Assembly (NCBI GenBank): GCA_023428245.1 | Contig: JAEYYX010000017.1 | Coordinates: 1-48,006, forward strand | Direction of reading: 5' to 3' | Source: Pseudomonadota bacterium | Lineage (GTDB): Bacteria; Myxococcota_A; Polyangia; Polyangiales; Polyangiaceae | Length of the DNA stretch: 48,006 nucleotides | Shown: piece by piece, positions 25,434 to 33,840 of the stretch | How positions within the stretch are numbered: position 1 is the stretch's first letter | Layout of the letters: every line of letters begins with the position of its first letter | Translations under genes and position numbers: made by a program | Notes under the pieces: generated by a model | What the model saw: only the letters and a program-made list of their open reading frames with translations | Databases searched by the model: none | Told to the model about the DNA's origin: nothing

Positions 25434-26675
25434 TCATCGGCCGGGCTGGGCAACGACGAGGACCCCGGGCTGCACCCGATCGCTCGGATGAAGAATGATC
25501 TCCTCTCCCGCGTTCAGGCCACTCAAAATCTCCGCAACCCGCTCATTGCGGCGCCCAACCTCGACCTTCCGAAGCGCTGCCTGGCCTTGCTCCTGGACGA
25601 ACACGTGGAACGCCCCCTCGCGACGGAAGAGAGCGTTCCACGGAATCGTGAGGGCGCTCTCGTTATGATAGATCTCGATGCGCGCTTCGACGCGATAGCC
25701 GTCCCCGAGCAAGCGCCACTCTTCATAAGGCGATTTCAGATCGATCACCACGTTCACACGCTGCTCCTCGACTCCTAGCGCTGAAAGGCGCGTGAAGGCG
25801 GAAGGTTCGATCTGACGCACGACGCCGACGAGTTTTTCCCCTCCCCATTCTTCGACGCTCACCTGCGCGCCGGGGCGGATATGGACGGCGTCGCTCGTAA
25901 GCACATCGACGGCGATTTCGAGGGCGCTCGGATCACCGACCTCCAGGAGCTCGGCGCCCGCTTGAACGACCCCCTCGCTCTCTCGGATCACCTTCAAGAC
26001 GCGTCCGCTCACCGGACTCGTTACGACAAGCTGTTCCAGAGAGTCGCCCTTGCCGCCGATTCGTCCGAGGGCCGCCTGCGCCATGGCGAGCTCGTGGCGA
26101 GCAACCTTTGTTGCGAACTGAGCACTCGAGAGCTCCGCGGTCCGCGAACGCTCATCCAAGACCAACCGATCGAGCTCCTGTTGATTCACAACGCCGCGGC
26201 TCGCGAGAGCTCGGCCGGTACTGGCTTCCCGAGTCGAGAGCTCGAGGGCCGCCTGGGCGCGCTCCTTCTGTGCATCGGCTTGCCGAAGGCCCGCCTCAGC
26301 CGCGAGCACCCGCGCTTCCGCCTCTCTGCGCGTGCGCTCATCAAGCAGGGGCGCCTTCGCGGGCGTCAAACGCGCGAGCACGTCATCCTGTTTGACCTCT
26401 GCGCCCGGGTCGAGATCGATGCGCGCGAGCTGTCCCGCGAGGGGCGCGGAAATCACGAAGCGATCGGTGACACGCGTGATTCCGTCCTCGTCGACGGTGA
26501 CGCTGAAAGCGCCCTGGGTGGCTCGCGCGATCTCGACCTCGACCGGCTTTGGTTGCGCCGCAAGCACGACCAGAGCAAGAGCGATGACGCCAAGCACAAT
26601 CCAGACGAGCCTGCGTAGCCAAGGGCGCCGCTTCCGCTTGTTCACACTGACCGACTTGTTCGTCTCTTCGCTCAC
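25434..26675 (-). CDS. HlyD/MacA-family periplasmic adaptor
   Basis: A 413-residue membrane-fusion protein. A basic N-terminus (KRKRRPWLRRL) precedes one membrane helix (about 23-41). The lipoyl half-motifs flank a long coiled-coil hairpin: FVISAPLAGQLARIDLDPGAEVKQDD on one side and VTSPVSGRVLKVIRESEGVVQAG on the other. A beta-barrel domain and a membrane-proximal domain follow (ALTIPWNALFRREG). It links an inner-membrane ABC complex to an outer-membrane exit. It is the third gene of an ATPase-permease-adaptor operon, starting 23 bases after the permease with a GTG preceded by AGAGGCGGG. No TolC-like gene is in the window, so one must be borrowed from elsewhere. The substrate is unknown. Confidence 0.9.
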   Translation of the reverse strand: MSEETNKSVSVNKRKRRPWLRRLVWIVLGVIALALVVLAAQPKPVEVEIARATQGAFSVTVDEDGITRVTDRFVISAPLAGQLARIDLDPGAEVKQDDVLARLTPAKAPLLDERTRREAEARVLAAEAGLRQADAQKERAQAALELSTREASTGRALASRGVVNQQELDRLVLDERSRTAELSSAQFATKVARHELAMAQAALGRIGGKGDSLEQLVVTSPVSGRVLKVIRESEGVVQAGAELLEVGDPSALEIAVDVLTSDAVHIRPGAQVSVEEWGGEKLVGVVRQIEPSAFTRLSALGVEEQRVNVVIDLKSPYEEWRLLGDGYRVEARIEIYHNESALTIPWNALFRREGAFHVFVQEQGQAALRKVEVGRRNERVAEILSGLNAGEEIILHPSDRVQPGVLVVAQPGR

Positions 26676-26698
26676 GATACCCGCCTCTTGATGATCTC

Positions 26699-29068
26699 TT
26701 ATTCTCGCGTCTTGAGCACCCCGATCAGGTCGAGCTGATCGAGCTTGCGCCTGAGCAAGAGCGCGCTCAAGACAGCCGCGATCAGGGTGACCCCGACCGC
26801 AAAGACATAGGTTTGCCCGCTGATAGTGACCGGGAGACGGTACGTCTCGGGGTCAGCGTTTGCCATCATCGCTATCGTCATAGCTCGCCCTACGTAGAGT
26901 CCCAGCGGAACCGCCAGAGCGATCTGTATGGCCTGCTCTCCAAACAAAATGGCCGCGATCTCGCGCTTCGTGAAGCCGAGCACGCGCAGGCTCGCGAGGT
27001 CCCGATCTCGCTGAGAGAGGGCGACGCGGGCGTTATTGTAGATGACCCCGACCGCTATGATCGTCGCAAAGAGCGACATGATGACCATGAAGACGTTCAT
27101 GATCGCCGCGCTCTGCTCGTTGAATTGCCGCTTGAAGTCCTGGGGACTCGCGACACTCGCGACAGTCGGAAAGGTCTTGAGTCGGCGCTCAATCGTCTCA
27201 ACCTCATTCGGCTCGACACTGAGCAGAGCTGTATTGATCGGCGCCGTGTCTCCGAGAAGTCGCGCCAGGCTGCGCTCGGTCATGTGACCCGAAAGCCCGA
27301 AAGGCTCTCGAACCAGTCCCGCTACGGTCACGCTCGTTTCCCGAAAATTCCCCTCCCGAAACTCGACGGTGACGCGCTCGCCCGCGCGGACGTCGAGGAT
27401 CTCAGCCAGTTTCTCGGTGAGTAGCAAGCCTTGGTCCGGGAGCGTGATCTCGACGGCATGATCATCGACCAACTTTCGGAGGGCCTGCTGGTCTGAATAG
27501 CCCTGGATGACGGCGTCGCGGTATTGGTGCGCAGAGCGGAACCGGACGGGCACCGATCGCATGGACTCGGCGTAATGAACTCCGGGGATCGAACGGAGGC
27601 TCGAAAGGGCCGACCGCGGCACGGGATTCATGAACGTCACGTTCAAGTCCTCTCGCATCGAGCGGTGGAACTGAACGTCGATCAGATAGTCCATCGAGTC
27701 AGTCATCGACCTGGCTACGACGTTGATGCCAACCCCGAGCGAGATCCCGACCGCCGAGAGCATGAGCCGGAGCGGACGACGCGACAGCTCGCGCCAGATC
27801 ATCCGCGCGACAGGGCTCAGAAAACGCCACACGCCGAGGATTTCGAGAAGCGACCGCCCGTAGCGCGCCGGAGAGGCTGGGCGCATCGCCTCCGCAGGCG
27901 GCATCGCAGCGACCCGCCTGACCGCGAACCAAGCCCCAAAACAGGCCGACGCCACGCTGATCGCTACCGAGAAGACCACCGCGCTCGGGGCGAGCACATA
28001 ACGAGGCTCGGCGAAGCGGAAGAACTGGTCGGTGTAGAGGTGCATCATCGCGCGCCCAAGATAGCTCCCGACCCCAATGCCGAGCGCTGCGCCGCCGATC
28101 ACGATGACGCTCACGAGCTTGAGGTAGTGAAGCGTGATCGCGCGATTGCCGTAGCCAAGTGCCTTGAGCGTCGCGATGGAGCTCCGCTGGAGCTGGACCA
28201 GGCGAGACAAGACCACGTTCACGAGCAGCGCCGCCACGCCCAAAAAGAGGTAAGGAACGAAACCTGCCATCGAGTCGAGCTGCGTGAGCTCACCGCTCAG
28301 CATGTAGTTCGACTGTTGTTTGTCCCGCGCCACGCTGCCGATGCCCCCGTAGGGTTTGAGCACCATGTCGAGCTCGGTCAGCACAGCTCTGCGACTCGCA
28401 TCTCGCTCCAGCCGCAACGTCACGCTGTTGAAAGCGCCTTCGAGTCGAAAGGCGGCCTCGAGGGCGGCATGGTTCATCCAGAGCACGGGGGCCAAGGCCG
28501 GGTCGTAAGTGAGCTGGCCGGGCGCGAGTGTCATGACGAACTCGGGAGAGAGAGCCACGCCGACGACGCGCAGCTTGCGGAGCGTGCCGTTGATGACGAC
28601 GGGGAGTGACGAGCCAGGTCCGAGGCCGTGCGCCGCGGCGAAGCCATCGATCAAGATGACCTCGTCTTGATGCCTGGGATCGAGCTCACGGCCCTCCTTG
28701 ACGAAGAGACCGTTCAGCTGGGAGGAGGCGTGGCGATCGACGCTCACGATCGTACCGGTGACAGGGCGCGGCAGCTTGTCGAGCGGAACCAGAGCGCGCT
28801 CGACGACGCGCGTCTGGACCTCAACGACGCCGGGGATATTCCCGATGCGCTCGGAAAGGGAGCGCGGCGCCCGCTTCAGGTTCGCGAACACATCCGCGAA
28901 GCGGTACTTCTCGTAGTACTCGTCCCGCGACGTGATCAGAGAGTCGTAGGCCGTGCGCATCGCGATGTAGCTCGAAATACCGCAGGCCACGACGAGGGCG
29001 ATCGTGATGACCTGGCCCCTGAGGCTCGCGATGTCTCGAAACAGCTTCTTGTCGAGGGCGCTCACCAC
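26699..29068 (-). CDS. FtsX/MacB-type ABC permease, long form
   Basis: A 789-residue inner-membrane permease with duplicated architecture. The first membrane helix is at about 18-36 (GQVITIALVVACGISSYIAM), followed by a periplasmic domain and an FtsX membrane block at about 275-390. A second leading helix lies near 430, followed by a second periplasmic domain and a final FtsX block at about 665-785 (SLFATIIAVGVIYNNARVAL, LRVLGFTKREIAAILFGEQA). Permeases of this kind do not pump across the membrane in the classical way; they couple ATP use to periplasmic movements for export or lipoprotein handling. It overlaps the ATPase gene by seven bases and uses a GTG start, as two adjacent GTG codons are present. 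It works with the ATPase and the HlyD-like adaptor. Confidence 0.9.
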   Translation of the reverse strand: MVSALDKKLFRDIASLRGQVITIALVVACGISSYIAMRTAYDSLITSRDEYYEKYRFADVFANLKRAPRSLSERIGNIPGVVEVQTRVVERALVPLDKLPRPVTGTIVSVDRHASSQLNGLFVKEGRELDPRHQDEVILIDGFAAAHGLGPGSSLPVVINGTLRKLRVVGVALSPEFVMTLAPGQLTYDPALAPVLWMNHAALEAAFRLEGAFNSVTLRLERDASRRAVLTELDMVLKPYGGIGSVARDKQQSNYMLSGELTQLDSMAGFVPYLFLGVAALLVNVVLSRLVQLQRSSIATLKALGYGNRAITLHYLKLVSVIVIGGAALGIGVGSYLGRAMMHLYTDQFFRFAEPRYVLAPSAVVFSVAISVASACFGAWFAVRRVAAMPPAEAMRPASPARYGRSLLEILGVWRFLSPVARMIWRELSRRPLRLMLSAVGISLGVGINVVARSMTDSMDYLIDVQFHRSMREDLNVTFMNPVPRSALSSLRSIPGVHYAESMRSVPVRFRSAHQYRDAVIQGYSDQQALRKLVDDHAVEITLPDQGLLLTEKLAEILDVRAGERVTVEFREGNFRETSVTVAGLVREPFGLSGHMTERSLARLLGDTAPINTALLSVEPNEVETIERRLKTFPTVASVASPQDFKRQFNEQSAAIMNVFMVIMSLFATIIAVGVIYNNARVALSQRDRDLASLRVLGFTKREIAAILFGEQAIQIALAVPLGLYVGRAMTIAMMANADPETYRLPVTISGQTYVFAVGVTLIAAVLSALLLRRKLDQLDLIGVLKTRE

Positions 29069-29850
29069 GCGAGATCCTTCGGGCTCCTCCGGAGCGGATT
29101 GCGCTGGTCGGAGATGATGCGACCATCGGCCAGAGAGACGACCCGGTCGGCCATCTCCGCCACCGGGGCGTTGTGGGTGATCACGGCTGTGGCGGTCCCA
29201 AACTCACGATTGATGCGCTCGAGGACCTCGAGCACTGCGATGCCCGTGCGGTAGTCGAGGGCGCCTGTCGGCTCGTCGCACAGCAAAATCTTCGGCTGTT
29301 TTGCGATGGCACGCGCGATCGCGACCCGCTGTTGTTCGCCGCCCGAGAGCTGTGAGGGGAAATGGTCGGCTCGCTCCGCGAGTCCGACGAGCGCGAGCGC
29401 ATCGCGAGGATGCAGGCTCTCGTCCGCAATGTCCGTGACGAGCGCAACGTTCTCCGCCGCGGTCAAACTCGGGATGAGGTTGTAGAACTGGAAAACAAAT
29501 CCAATGTTGCGGCGCCTGAAGTTCGTCAGCTCTTTGTCATCCGCCTGACTCAGGTCCTGCCCCGCGTAAAACACCTGGCCGGAGCTCGGCACATCGAGCC
29601 CGCCCACGATATTGAGCAGAGTCGACTTGCCGCTACCGGAAGCTCCCAGAAGGACGAGGAGCTCCCCTCGATGAAGGGCAAAATCGACGCCTCGCAAAGC
29701 GTGCACCTCGACCTCTCCCATCTGGTAGACCTTCGTCAAACCGCGCGCCCAGAGCACCGCCTCGCGCTGAGACTCGGCGGGCGCACGCAAGGCTTCCGAA
29801 GTTTCGTTCGGCGCTCCCCCAGATTCAAGTTCCTCTCGACGCTCCGACAC
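29062..29850 (-). CDS. ABC transporter ATPase, LolD/MacB type
   Basis: A roughly 262-residue ATPase and first gene of the export operon. Motifs: ARGLTKVYQMGEVEVHALRG at the start of the domain, Walker A GASGSGKST, Q loop FQFYNLIPSLTA, signature LSGGEQQRVAIARA, Walker B ILLCDEPTGALD, and H loop ITHN (Asn following His, as in some LolD/MacB types). The frame runs open far to the right, antisense to mntP. Starts compatible with mntP are a GTG at 29850 and an ATG at 29958. GTG is preferred because it leaves a normal N-terminus and room for divergent promoters, but this is not settled. Confidence 0.88.
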   Translation of the reverse strand: MSERREELESGGAPNETSEALRAPAESQREAVLWARGLTKVYQMGEVEVHALRGVDFALHRGELLVLLGASGSGKSTLLNIVGGLDVPSSGQVFYAGQDLSQADDKELTNFRRRNIGFVFQFYNLIPSLTAAENVALVTDIADESLHPRDALALVGLAERADHFPSQLSGGEQQRVAIARAIAKQPKILLCDEPTGALDYRTGIAVLEVLERINREFGTATAVITHNAPVAEMADRVVSLADGRIISDQRNPLRRSPKDLAW

Positions 29851-29973
29851 GGTTCCGCCGGCTATAGCAACTTCACAGGGAGGCGCGAAGAAAATGACCC
29901 ATTTTCCGCGGGCTGGCCGCTCTTTTTCGCCGTTGCCCTCGGCCGTATTCAGAGACATGGTCCCCCCGCCCCA

Positions 29974-30552
29974 ATGACCTTCCCTTCGCTCCTCCTCCTC
30001 GCTGTCGGGCTCGCTCTCGACGCGATGGCGGTCGCGGCAGCGCGCGGGCTCGTGGCCCCGCGCGTGTTGCCCCAGCACGCGCTCCTCGTGGCGCTCCTGT
30101 TCGGCGGCTTCCAGGGACTCATGCCCCTTTTTGGTTGGGCCGTCGGCGCCGGGCTCGGCGCCGTTGCGAGCCGCTTCGGCCACTTCATCGCCTGCGCTCT
30201 GCTCGCCGCCATGGGCGTGAAGATGCTTTGGGAGGCGCTGACCGGTGGGCAGGCCCTGACGGCCGACCCCCCCGGGGCTCAACGTGATGCGTTCGGGATC
30301 CGCACTTTGCTCGCGCTCGCCTTTGCGACGAGTATCGACGCATTCGCGGCCGGCATCATGCTCCCGGTGCTCGGCGCGCCACTTCTCCTCTCCCTCCTCA
30401 CCATCGGGCTCACGACTGCCGTCCTGAGCGCGCTCGGCCTCTACGCTGGTCGCCATTTCGGGGCCCGCTTCGGACGCCGTCTCGACGCGCTCGGGGGTCT
30501 TCTCCTCATCGGCCTGGCCGTCAGGATCTTTTTCGAACACATGGGCTCATAA
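29974..30552 (+). CDS. mntP: Manganese efflux pump MntP
   Basis: A 192-residue, six-helix inner-membrane exporter that removes excess Mn2+. The two internal repeats carry the family acidic motifs: LAVGLALDAMAVAAARG in helix 1 and FATSIDAFAAGIML in the second half. Gly-rich helices (GWAVGAGLGAV, GRHFGARFG) agree with the family and the length is typical. The longer open frame upstream is antisense to the ABC ATPase gene, so the ATG at 29974 is used, although no SD is seen. In other bacteria mntP is often under a yybP-ykoY manganese riboswitch or MntR; no such element was recognised in the short upstream region. Confidence 0.92.
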   Translation: MTFPSLLLLAVGLALDAMAVAAARGLVAPRVLPQHALLVALLFGGFQGLMPLFGWAVGAGLGAVASRFGHFIACALLAAMGVKMLWEALTGGQALTADPPGAQRDAFGIRTLLALAFATSIDAFAAGIMLPVLGAPLLLSLLTIGLTTAVLSALGLYAGRHFGARFGRRLDALGGLLLIGLAVRIFFEHMGS

Positions 30553-30692
30553 AAGACTCATTCTTTGCGACGTTCCCGGAGCGCGACGAACTCGGGTGGA
30601 AATCACTCTCCCCCTGAGCCGTGCACGCCGCCCTCTCCGGACGGCTTTGACGACGCCGGGGCCCCTGCCTGCGTTCTCTGGCGCGGAACTCC

Positions 30693-30710
30693 TGTCCATT
30701 ATTATGGACA
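30693..30710. promoter_or_regulatory. Perfect palindrome, possible operator upstream of sulfatase
   Basis: TGTCCAT and ATGGACA form perfect seven-base arms around TATT. The site stands in an unusually AT-rich patch 45 bases before the leader ORF. Size and symmetry fit a dimeric repressor or activator site. The protein that would bind is unknown, and no regulator gene is adjacent. Confidence 0.45.
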
Positions 30711-30754
30711 TTTCTCTTGCCTCGCAGATGGGCCTCACTTAAAAGGAGGACACC

Positions 30755-30781
30755 ATGAGCGCCACCGAGAGCTGTAGTTAG
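30755..30781 (+). CDS. Eight-codon leader ORF (MSATESCS) before sulfatase
   Basis: An ATG preceded at a four-base spacing by AAAAGGAGGA (30741-30750), one of the strongest SD sites in the window, opens an eight-codon frame with Ser, Thr, Glu and one Cys codon and ends at TAG. The stop codon's last base is the first base of a long hairpin, and the sulfatase begins 66 bases later. The layout is that of a translated leader peptide whose ribosome could alter folding of the hairpin. That it is translated or regulatory is an inference; a chance ORF cannot be excluded. Confidence 0.4.
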   Translation: MSATESCS

Positions 30782-30823
30782 TCGCCCTCGCGGGGATCCG
30801 ATGCTCGGATCGAGCGGGGCGAC
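30781..30823 (+). promoter_or_regulatory. Long hairpin in the sulfatase leader
   Basis: The lower stem GTCGCCC (30781-30787) pairs with GGGCGAC (30817-30823), with three further pairs CGC/GCG. The upper stem GATCCGA (30795-30801) pairs with TCGGATC (30805-30811) around TGC. In all about 17 pairs are broken by one internal loop. Only TTT follows, so it is a poor terminator by itself; an attenuator, RNA stabiliser or protein site are all possible. Confidence 0.55.
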
Positions 30824-30846
30824 TTTCCCAGAGAAAGGTTCGTTTC

Positions 30847-32856
30847 ATGGTACACTTACGGAATGGTTCGGGGCTCGTCCTCGGCCTCGGCAAGGTTTTC
30901 GTTCTCGCCGGGCTGGGCATCTCGCTCAGCGCTCCTCTCGTCGGATGCGCTACGGAGGTGCTCGAGGTCGAAGCCGAAGATGTCGGCTCCCTCGGCTTGA
31001 AGCTGGAGGTCGCGGAAAGTGTGGCGCTCGAAAGCGTCACCTACAAGATCACGAAAGGTGATTACGAAAAGTCAGGGTCGATCGACGTGAAAGATGCCCC
31101 GACAATCTCAGCGAAAATCGGCGGAATTCCGGCCGGAAGCGGCTACACCATCGAACTCAGCTCAAGCTCGGTTCCGGACGGCATCGCGTTCACCGGCTCC
31201 GCTCAGTTCAACGTCACGGCTGGCGGAACGACCTCGGTCTCCGTCCACCTGCGCGGCGCAGGGACGAGCAAGAACGGCGGCGTGAGTGTGAACGGCACGC
31301 TCAACGTCGCTCCCGTGATCGATGAGCTCACCGTGACGCCACTTTCCGTATTCGTGGGCGGCGAGGTCACGCTCCGCGCGGTCGCCGTCGACCCCGACCA
31401 AGGACCTTCCGCGCTCACCTACTACTGGTCGACAACCGAAGGCGTGATCGATGATCCGCTCTCGCCGACGGCGAAGCTCAAGAGCAAAAGCCCCGGCACC
31501 GCGACCGTGAAGCTCACTGTCTCCGACGGCGAGATCATCACGACCTCCGAGACCAGCGTCACCTTCGTGGCCCGCGAGGCGAGCGGCGGCGGCGAGGCCC
31601 CGGACTCCGATCCTCCGAACATTCTCCTGATCATCGCCGACGACCTCGGCTCCGAAGCGACCAGCCTCTACCCTGACCTCGCGGGCAACTCGGGACAGGT
31701 GCCCGTCCCGAACATCGAGAACCTCGCAGAGCAGGGGCTCGTATTCGACACCGTCTGGGCCAGCCCGATGTGCTCACCAACCCGCGGCACCATCATCAGC
31801 GGTCTCTATGGACACCGCACGGGCGTAACGACAGCAGGGAACGTGCTCCCGACCGACACAGTCACCGTCTTCGACCGCATCACCGCAGACAGCCCGAGCA
31901 ACTACGGGCAGGCGCTGTTCGGAAAGTACCACCTCGCCGGCAACAGCAGCTCGAACCTCCAGCACGTGCGTGACCTCGGGATCCCCGTCTTCCGCGGCTA
32001 CATGGGCGCGACTCTCGGCAATCCTTTCAACTGGACCGCAGTCGACATCAACGGCCCATCCCAGCTCATTCCGGATTACGCAGCGACCGCGCTCACGAAC
32101 TTCAGCGTCGACTACATCCGTGAGCATGAGACCACCCGCCCGAACGATCCTTGGTTCGTCTGGCTGGCTCATAGCCAAGTGCACCAATCGTCGAACTACG
32201 TCCCGCCAGAACATCTCCACTCCGTGGATGTCGGCAATCTCCGCGTAGGCCAGCAGTCGAACACGATTCCTGTCTACAAGGCTGCGATCCAGAGCCTCGA
32301 TACAGAGATCGGTCGCCTCCTCGAAGACGTCGACTTGGAGAAGACCACCGTCATCTTCATCGGTGATAACGGCACCGTCGCGAGCCTGAAAGACCCCGGA
32401 TCTGGAGTTCGGGACGGCAAGACCAGCGTCTACGAAGGAGGCGTCCGAGTCCCCCTCGTCATCGCAGGCAAGGGTGTGACGCGGCGCGGGCGTGAGGACG
32501 CTCTCGTGACTTCCACCGACCTCTACTCCACCATCCTCGAGCTCGCTGGCATCCAGGTCGGCCACATCAACAACAGCTACAGCTTGAAGCCGCTCCTCAC
32601 CGACGAATCAGCTTCGACGGGCCGCACCCATTCGTTCAGCGAACTCTCCAATGGAACGACAAATCGTCGCTATGCTCTGCGCGATTCTCGCTACAAACTC
32701 GTCGTGAATCTCCAGCAGCGCGGCCTCTACGACCTCGTGGCCGATCCGCTCGAGCAGAACAACCTCTACACAAGCCCGGCCCACGTCGCAGTTCTCGCGT
32801 CCCTCGAGGCCGAGATTGCGGAGCTCAAGGTGCACGCACCTGCTTACTTCCCTTAA
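30847..32856 (+). CDS. Type I sulfatase, predicted lipoprotein
   Basis: A 669-residue surface or periplasmic arylsulfatase-like enzyme. A signal peptide ends in the lipobox LVGC (lipidated Cys 34). Two beta-rich regions (about 45-140 and 155-243, the latter PKD/Ig-like: VDPDQGPSALTYYWSTTEG) precede the catalytic domain from about 257. The catalytic domain shows NILLIIADDLG (metal-binding Asp pair 265/266), MCSPTRG (Cys 309, to be converted to formylglycine), GKYHLAG, IFIGDNGT and GGVRVPLVIAGKG. The C-terminal subdomain (RYALRDSRYKLVVNL, LYDLVADPLEQNNLY) is complete. It would release sulfate from a sulfated glycan or small ester. It needs a formylglycine-generating enzyme not found here. An AAAGG SD lies eight bases before the ATG. 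Confidence 0.93.
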   Translation: MVHLRNGSGLVLGLGKVFVLAGLGISLSAPLVGCATEVLEVEAEDVGSLGLKLEVAESVALESVTYKITKGDYEKSGSIDVKDAPTISAKIGGIPAGSGYTIELSSSSVPDGIAFTGSAQFNVTAGGTTSVSVHLRGAGTSKNGGVSVNGTLNVAPVIDELTVTPLSVFVGGEVTLRAVAVDPDQGPSALTYYWSTTEGVIDDPLSPTAKLKSKSPGTATVKLTVSDGEIITTSETSVTFVAREASGGGEAPDSDPPNILLIIADDLGSEATSLYPDLAGNSGQVPVPNIENLAEQGLVFDTVWASPMCSPTRGTIISGLYGHRTGVTTAGNVLPTDTVTVFDRITADSPSNYGQALFGKYHLAGNSSSNLQHVRDLGIPVFRGYMGATLGNPFNWTAVDINGPSQLIPDYAATALTNFSVDYIREHETTRPNDPWFVWLAHSQVHQSSNYVPPEHLHSVDVGNLRVGQQSNTIPVYKAAIQSLDTEIGRLLEDVDLEKTTVIFIGDNGTVASLKDPGSGVRDGKTSVYEGGVRVPLVIAGKGVTRRGREDALVTSTDLYSTILELAGIQVGHINNSYSLKPLLTDESASTGRTHSFSELSNGTTNRRYALRDSRYKLVVNLQQRGLYDLVADPLEQNNLYTSPAHVAVLASLEAEIAELKVHAPAYFP

Positions 32857-32881
32857 TCCCCTCGTTCTATGTCCCATACCG

Positions 32882-32922
32882 GCGCCGCTCCTCCCCAAGG
32901 GAGGAGCGGCGCTTACTTTTTG
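32882..32922 (+). terminator. Rho-independent terminator after sulfatase
   Basis: A perfect 14-base-pair stem, GCGCCGCTCCTCCC (32882-32895) with GGGAGGAGCGGCGC (32899-32912), closes a CAA loop and is followed by TTACTTTTTG. It lies 25 bases after the sulfatase stop and is the clearest intrinsic terminator in the window. Confidence 0.93.
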
Positions 32923-33211
32923 ACACTCTCTCACTCCAAAGACGCGCCCTCTCCTTCCAGGGAGCTGCCATGACCGAGGTTCGCCCACGTGGCACACCTG
33001 GCACAGCGGAGCGACAGCTCTGTCCTAGTTTTTTGGGGGGTCGCCGATCCGAGAGCTCTCATCTGAGCTCCCACGGCGAGTGTCCAGCTTCCTTCAGCTA
33101 CCGGGTCGCTCGGCGTCTTTGTCACGCGCTCCCCAGCACGCTCCCGCATCGCGGTCGCGCGCACTGTTCGGACTTCCCGGCGTGGCGCGAACTTTGCTGA
33201 GGCGCTTGCCT
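32923..33211. other. Intergenic region before Gly-linker lipoprotein
   Basis: Nearly 290 bases without a supported gene. It holds a run of six T followed by six G near 33031-33042, preceded by a weak GGAGC/GCTC stem that could be a second, poor terminator. It presumably carries the promoter of the next gene. No RNA gene or repeat was recognised. Confidence 0.4.
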
Positions 33212-33838
33212 ATGAAACCCACCCGATGGCTCCCCGGGGTCGCGCTCACTCTGACCCTCTCCACCCTCAGCATCGTTGCGTGCAACGGCGACCCCGAAGA
33301 CGCAGACGGCCCCGACGACAACGCGAGCGGAGGAAAGGCCACGGGCGGAAAGGGCTCCGGCGGGAAAGGCAGCGGAGGCAAAGGCTCCGGCGGCCGCGGA
33401 GGAGATGACGGCACCGGAGGGATTGGTGGCGAGGGGTCCTGCGTCCCGAAGACCTATACTCTCAAAGAGCTCTGCGAATCGCCGAACTTCTCGGGAGGGC
33501 TCGTGAGCGCCGAAATCCCTGAAGACCCGCTCGAAAACCCCGAGTACTCCTGCTCAGAAGATGAGCCGAGCGGGTGGACACCCACCTACCGCTACCGAGA
33601 AGGGTGCGGCATGGCCGAGTGGTTCCCGAGCGGTGCGCTCCCGCCGACTCATACTCTGGTCTGGAAGCTCGAGACGACGGAGCTCATCGGTTGCTCCTAT
33701 CATGAGGACTACGAGATCCCCGAGCAGTGCGGGGACTTCTCTCGTCATGCCGGGCAGCGTTTCGATTGTGACGACTTCGAAGAATACTATTGCGTCTCCA
33801 ATGGTATCGGGGGGGCGGGCGGACAGGGCCCCGAGTGA
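33212..33838 (+). CDS. Small Gly-linker lipoprotein, function unknown
   Basis: A 208-residue predicted lipoprotein. The signal peptide MKPTRWLPGVALTLTLSTLS ends in IVAC with lipidated Cys 24. An acidic stretch is followed by a flexible linker made of GGKGSGGKGSGG repeats (about 39-70). The globular remainder of about 130 residues has about nine Cys, several probably in disulfides, and many Glu, Tyr and Pro. No family was recognised. Lipid anchor plus Gly/Ser linker plus Cys-rich head is a common surface-protein style in myxobacteria. The ATG has GAGG nine bases upstream; the longer open frame lacks a signal peptide and is rejected. It converges with the following gene with two bases between stops. 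Confidence 0.75.
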   Translation: MKPTRWLPGVALTLTLSTLSIVACNGDPEDADGPDDNASGGKATGGKGSGGKGSGGKGSGGRGGDDGTGGIGGEGSCVPKTYTLKELCESPNFSGGLVSAEIPEDPLENPEYSCSEDEPSGWTPTYRYREGCGMAEWFPSGALPPTHTLVWKLETTELIGCSYHEDYEIPEQCGDFSRHAGQRFDCDDFEEYYCVSNGIGGAGGQGPE

Positions 33839-33840
33839 TC

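Noticed and set aside
29362..29973. N-terminal extension of mntP
   Set aside because: Antisense to the ABC ATPase; MntP homology starts at the ATG at 29974.
29851..29973. yybP-ykoY manganese riboswitch before mntP
   Set aside because: The conserved core of that riboswitch was not recognised and the space to the divergent gene is small.
33031..33042. T6G6 run as a terminator
   Set aside because: The stem before it is only four to five pairs and a much better terminator lies 110 bases upstream; kept only as a note.
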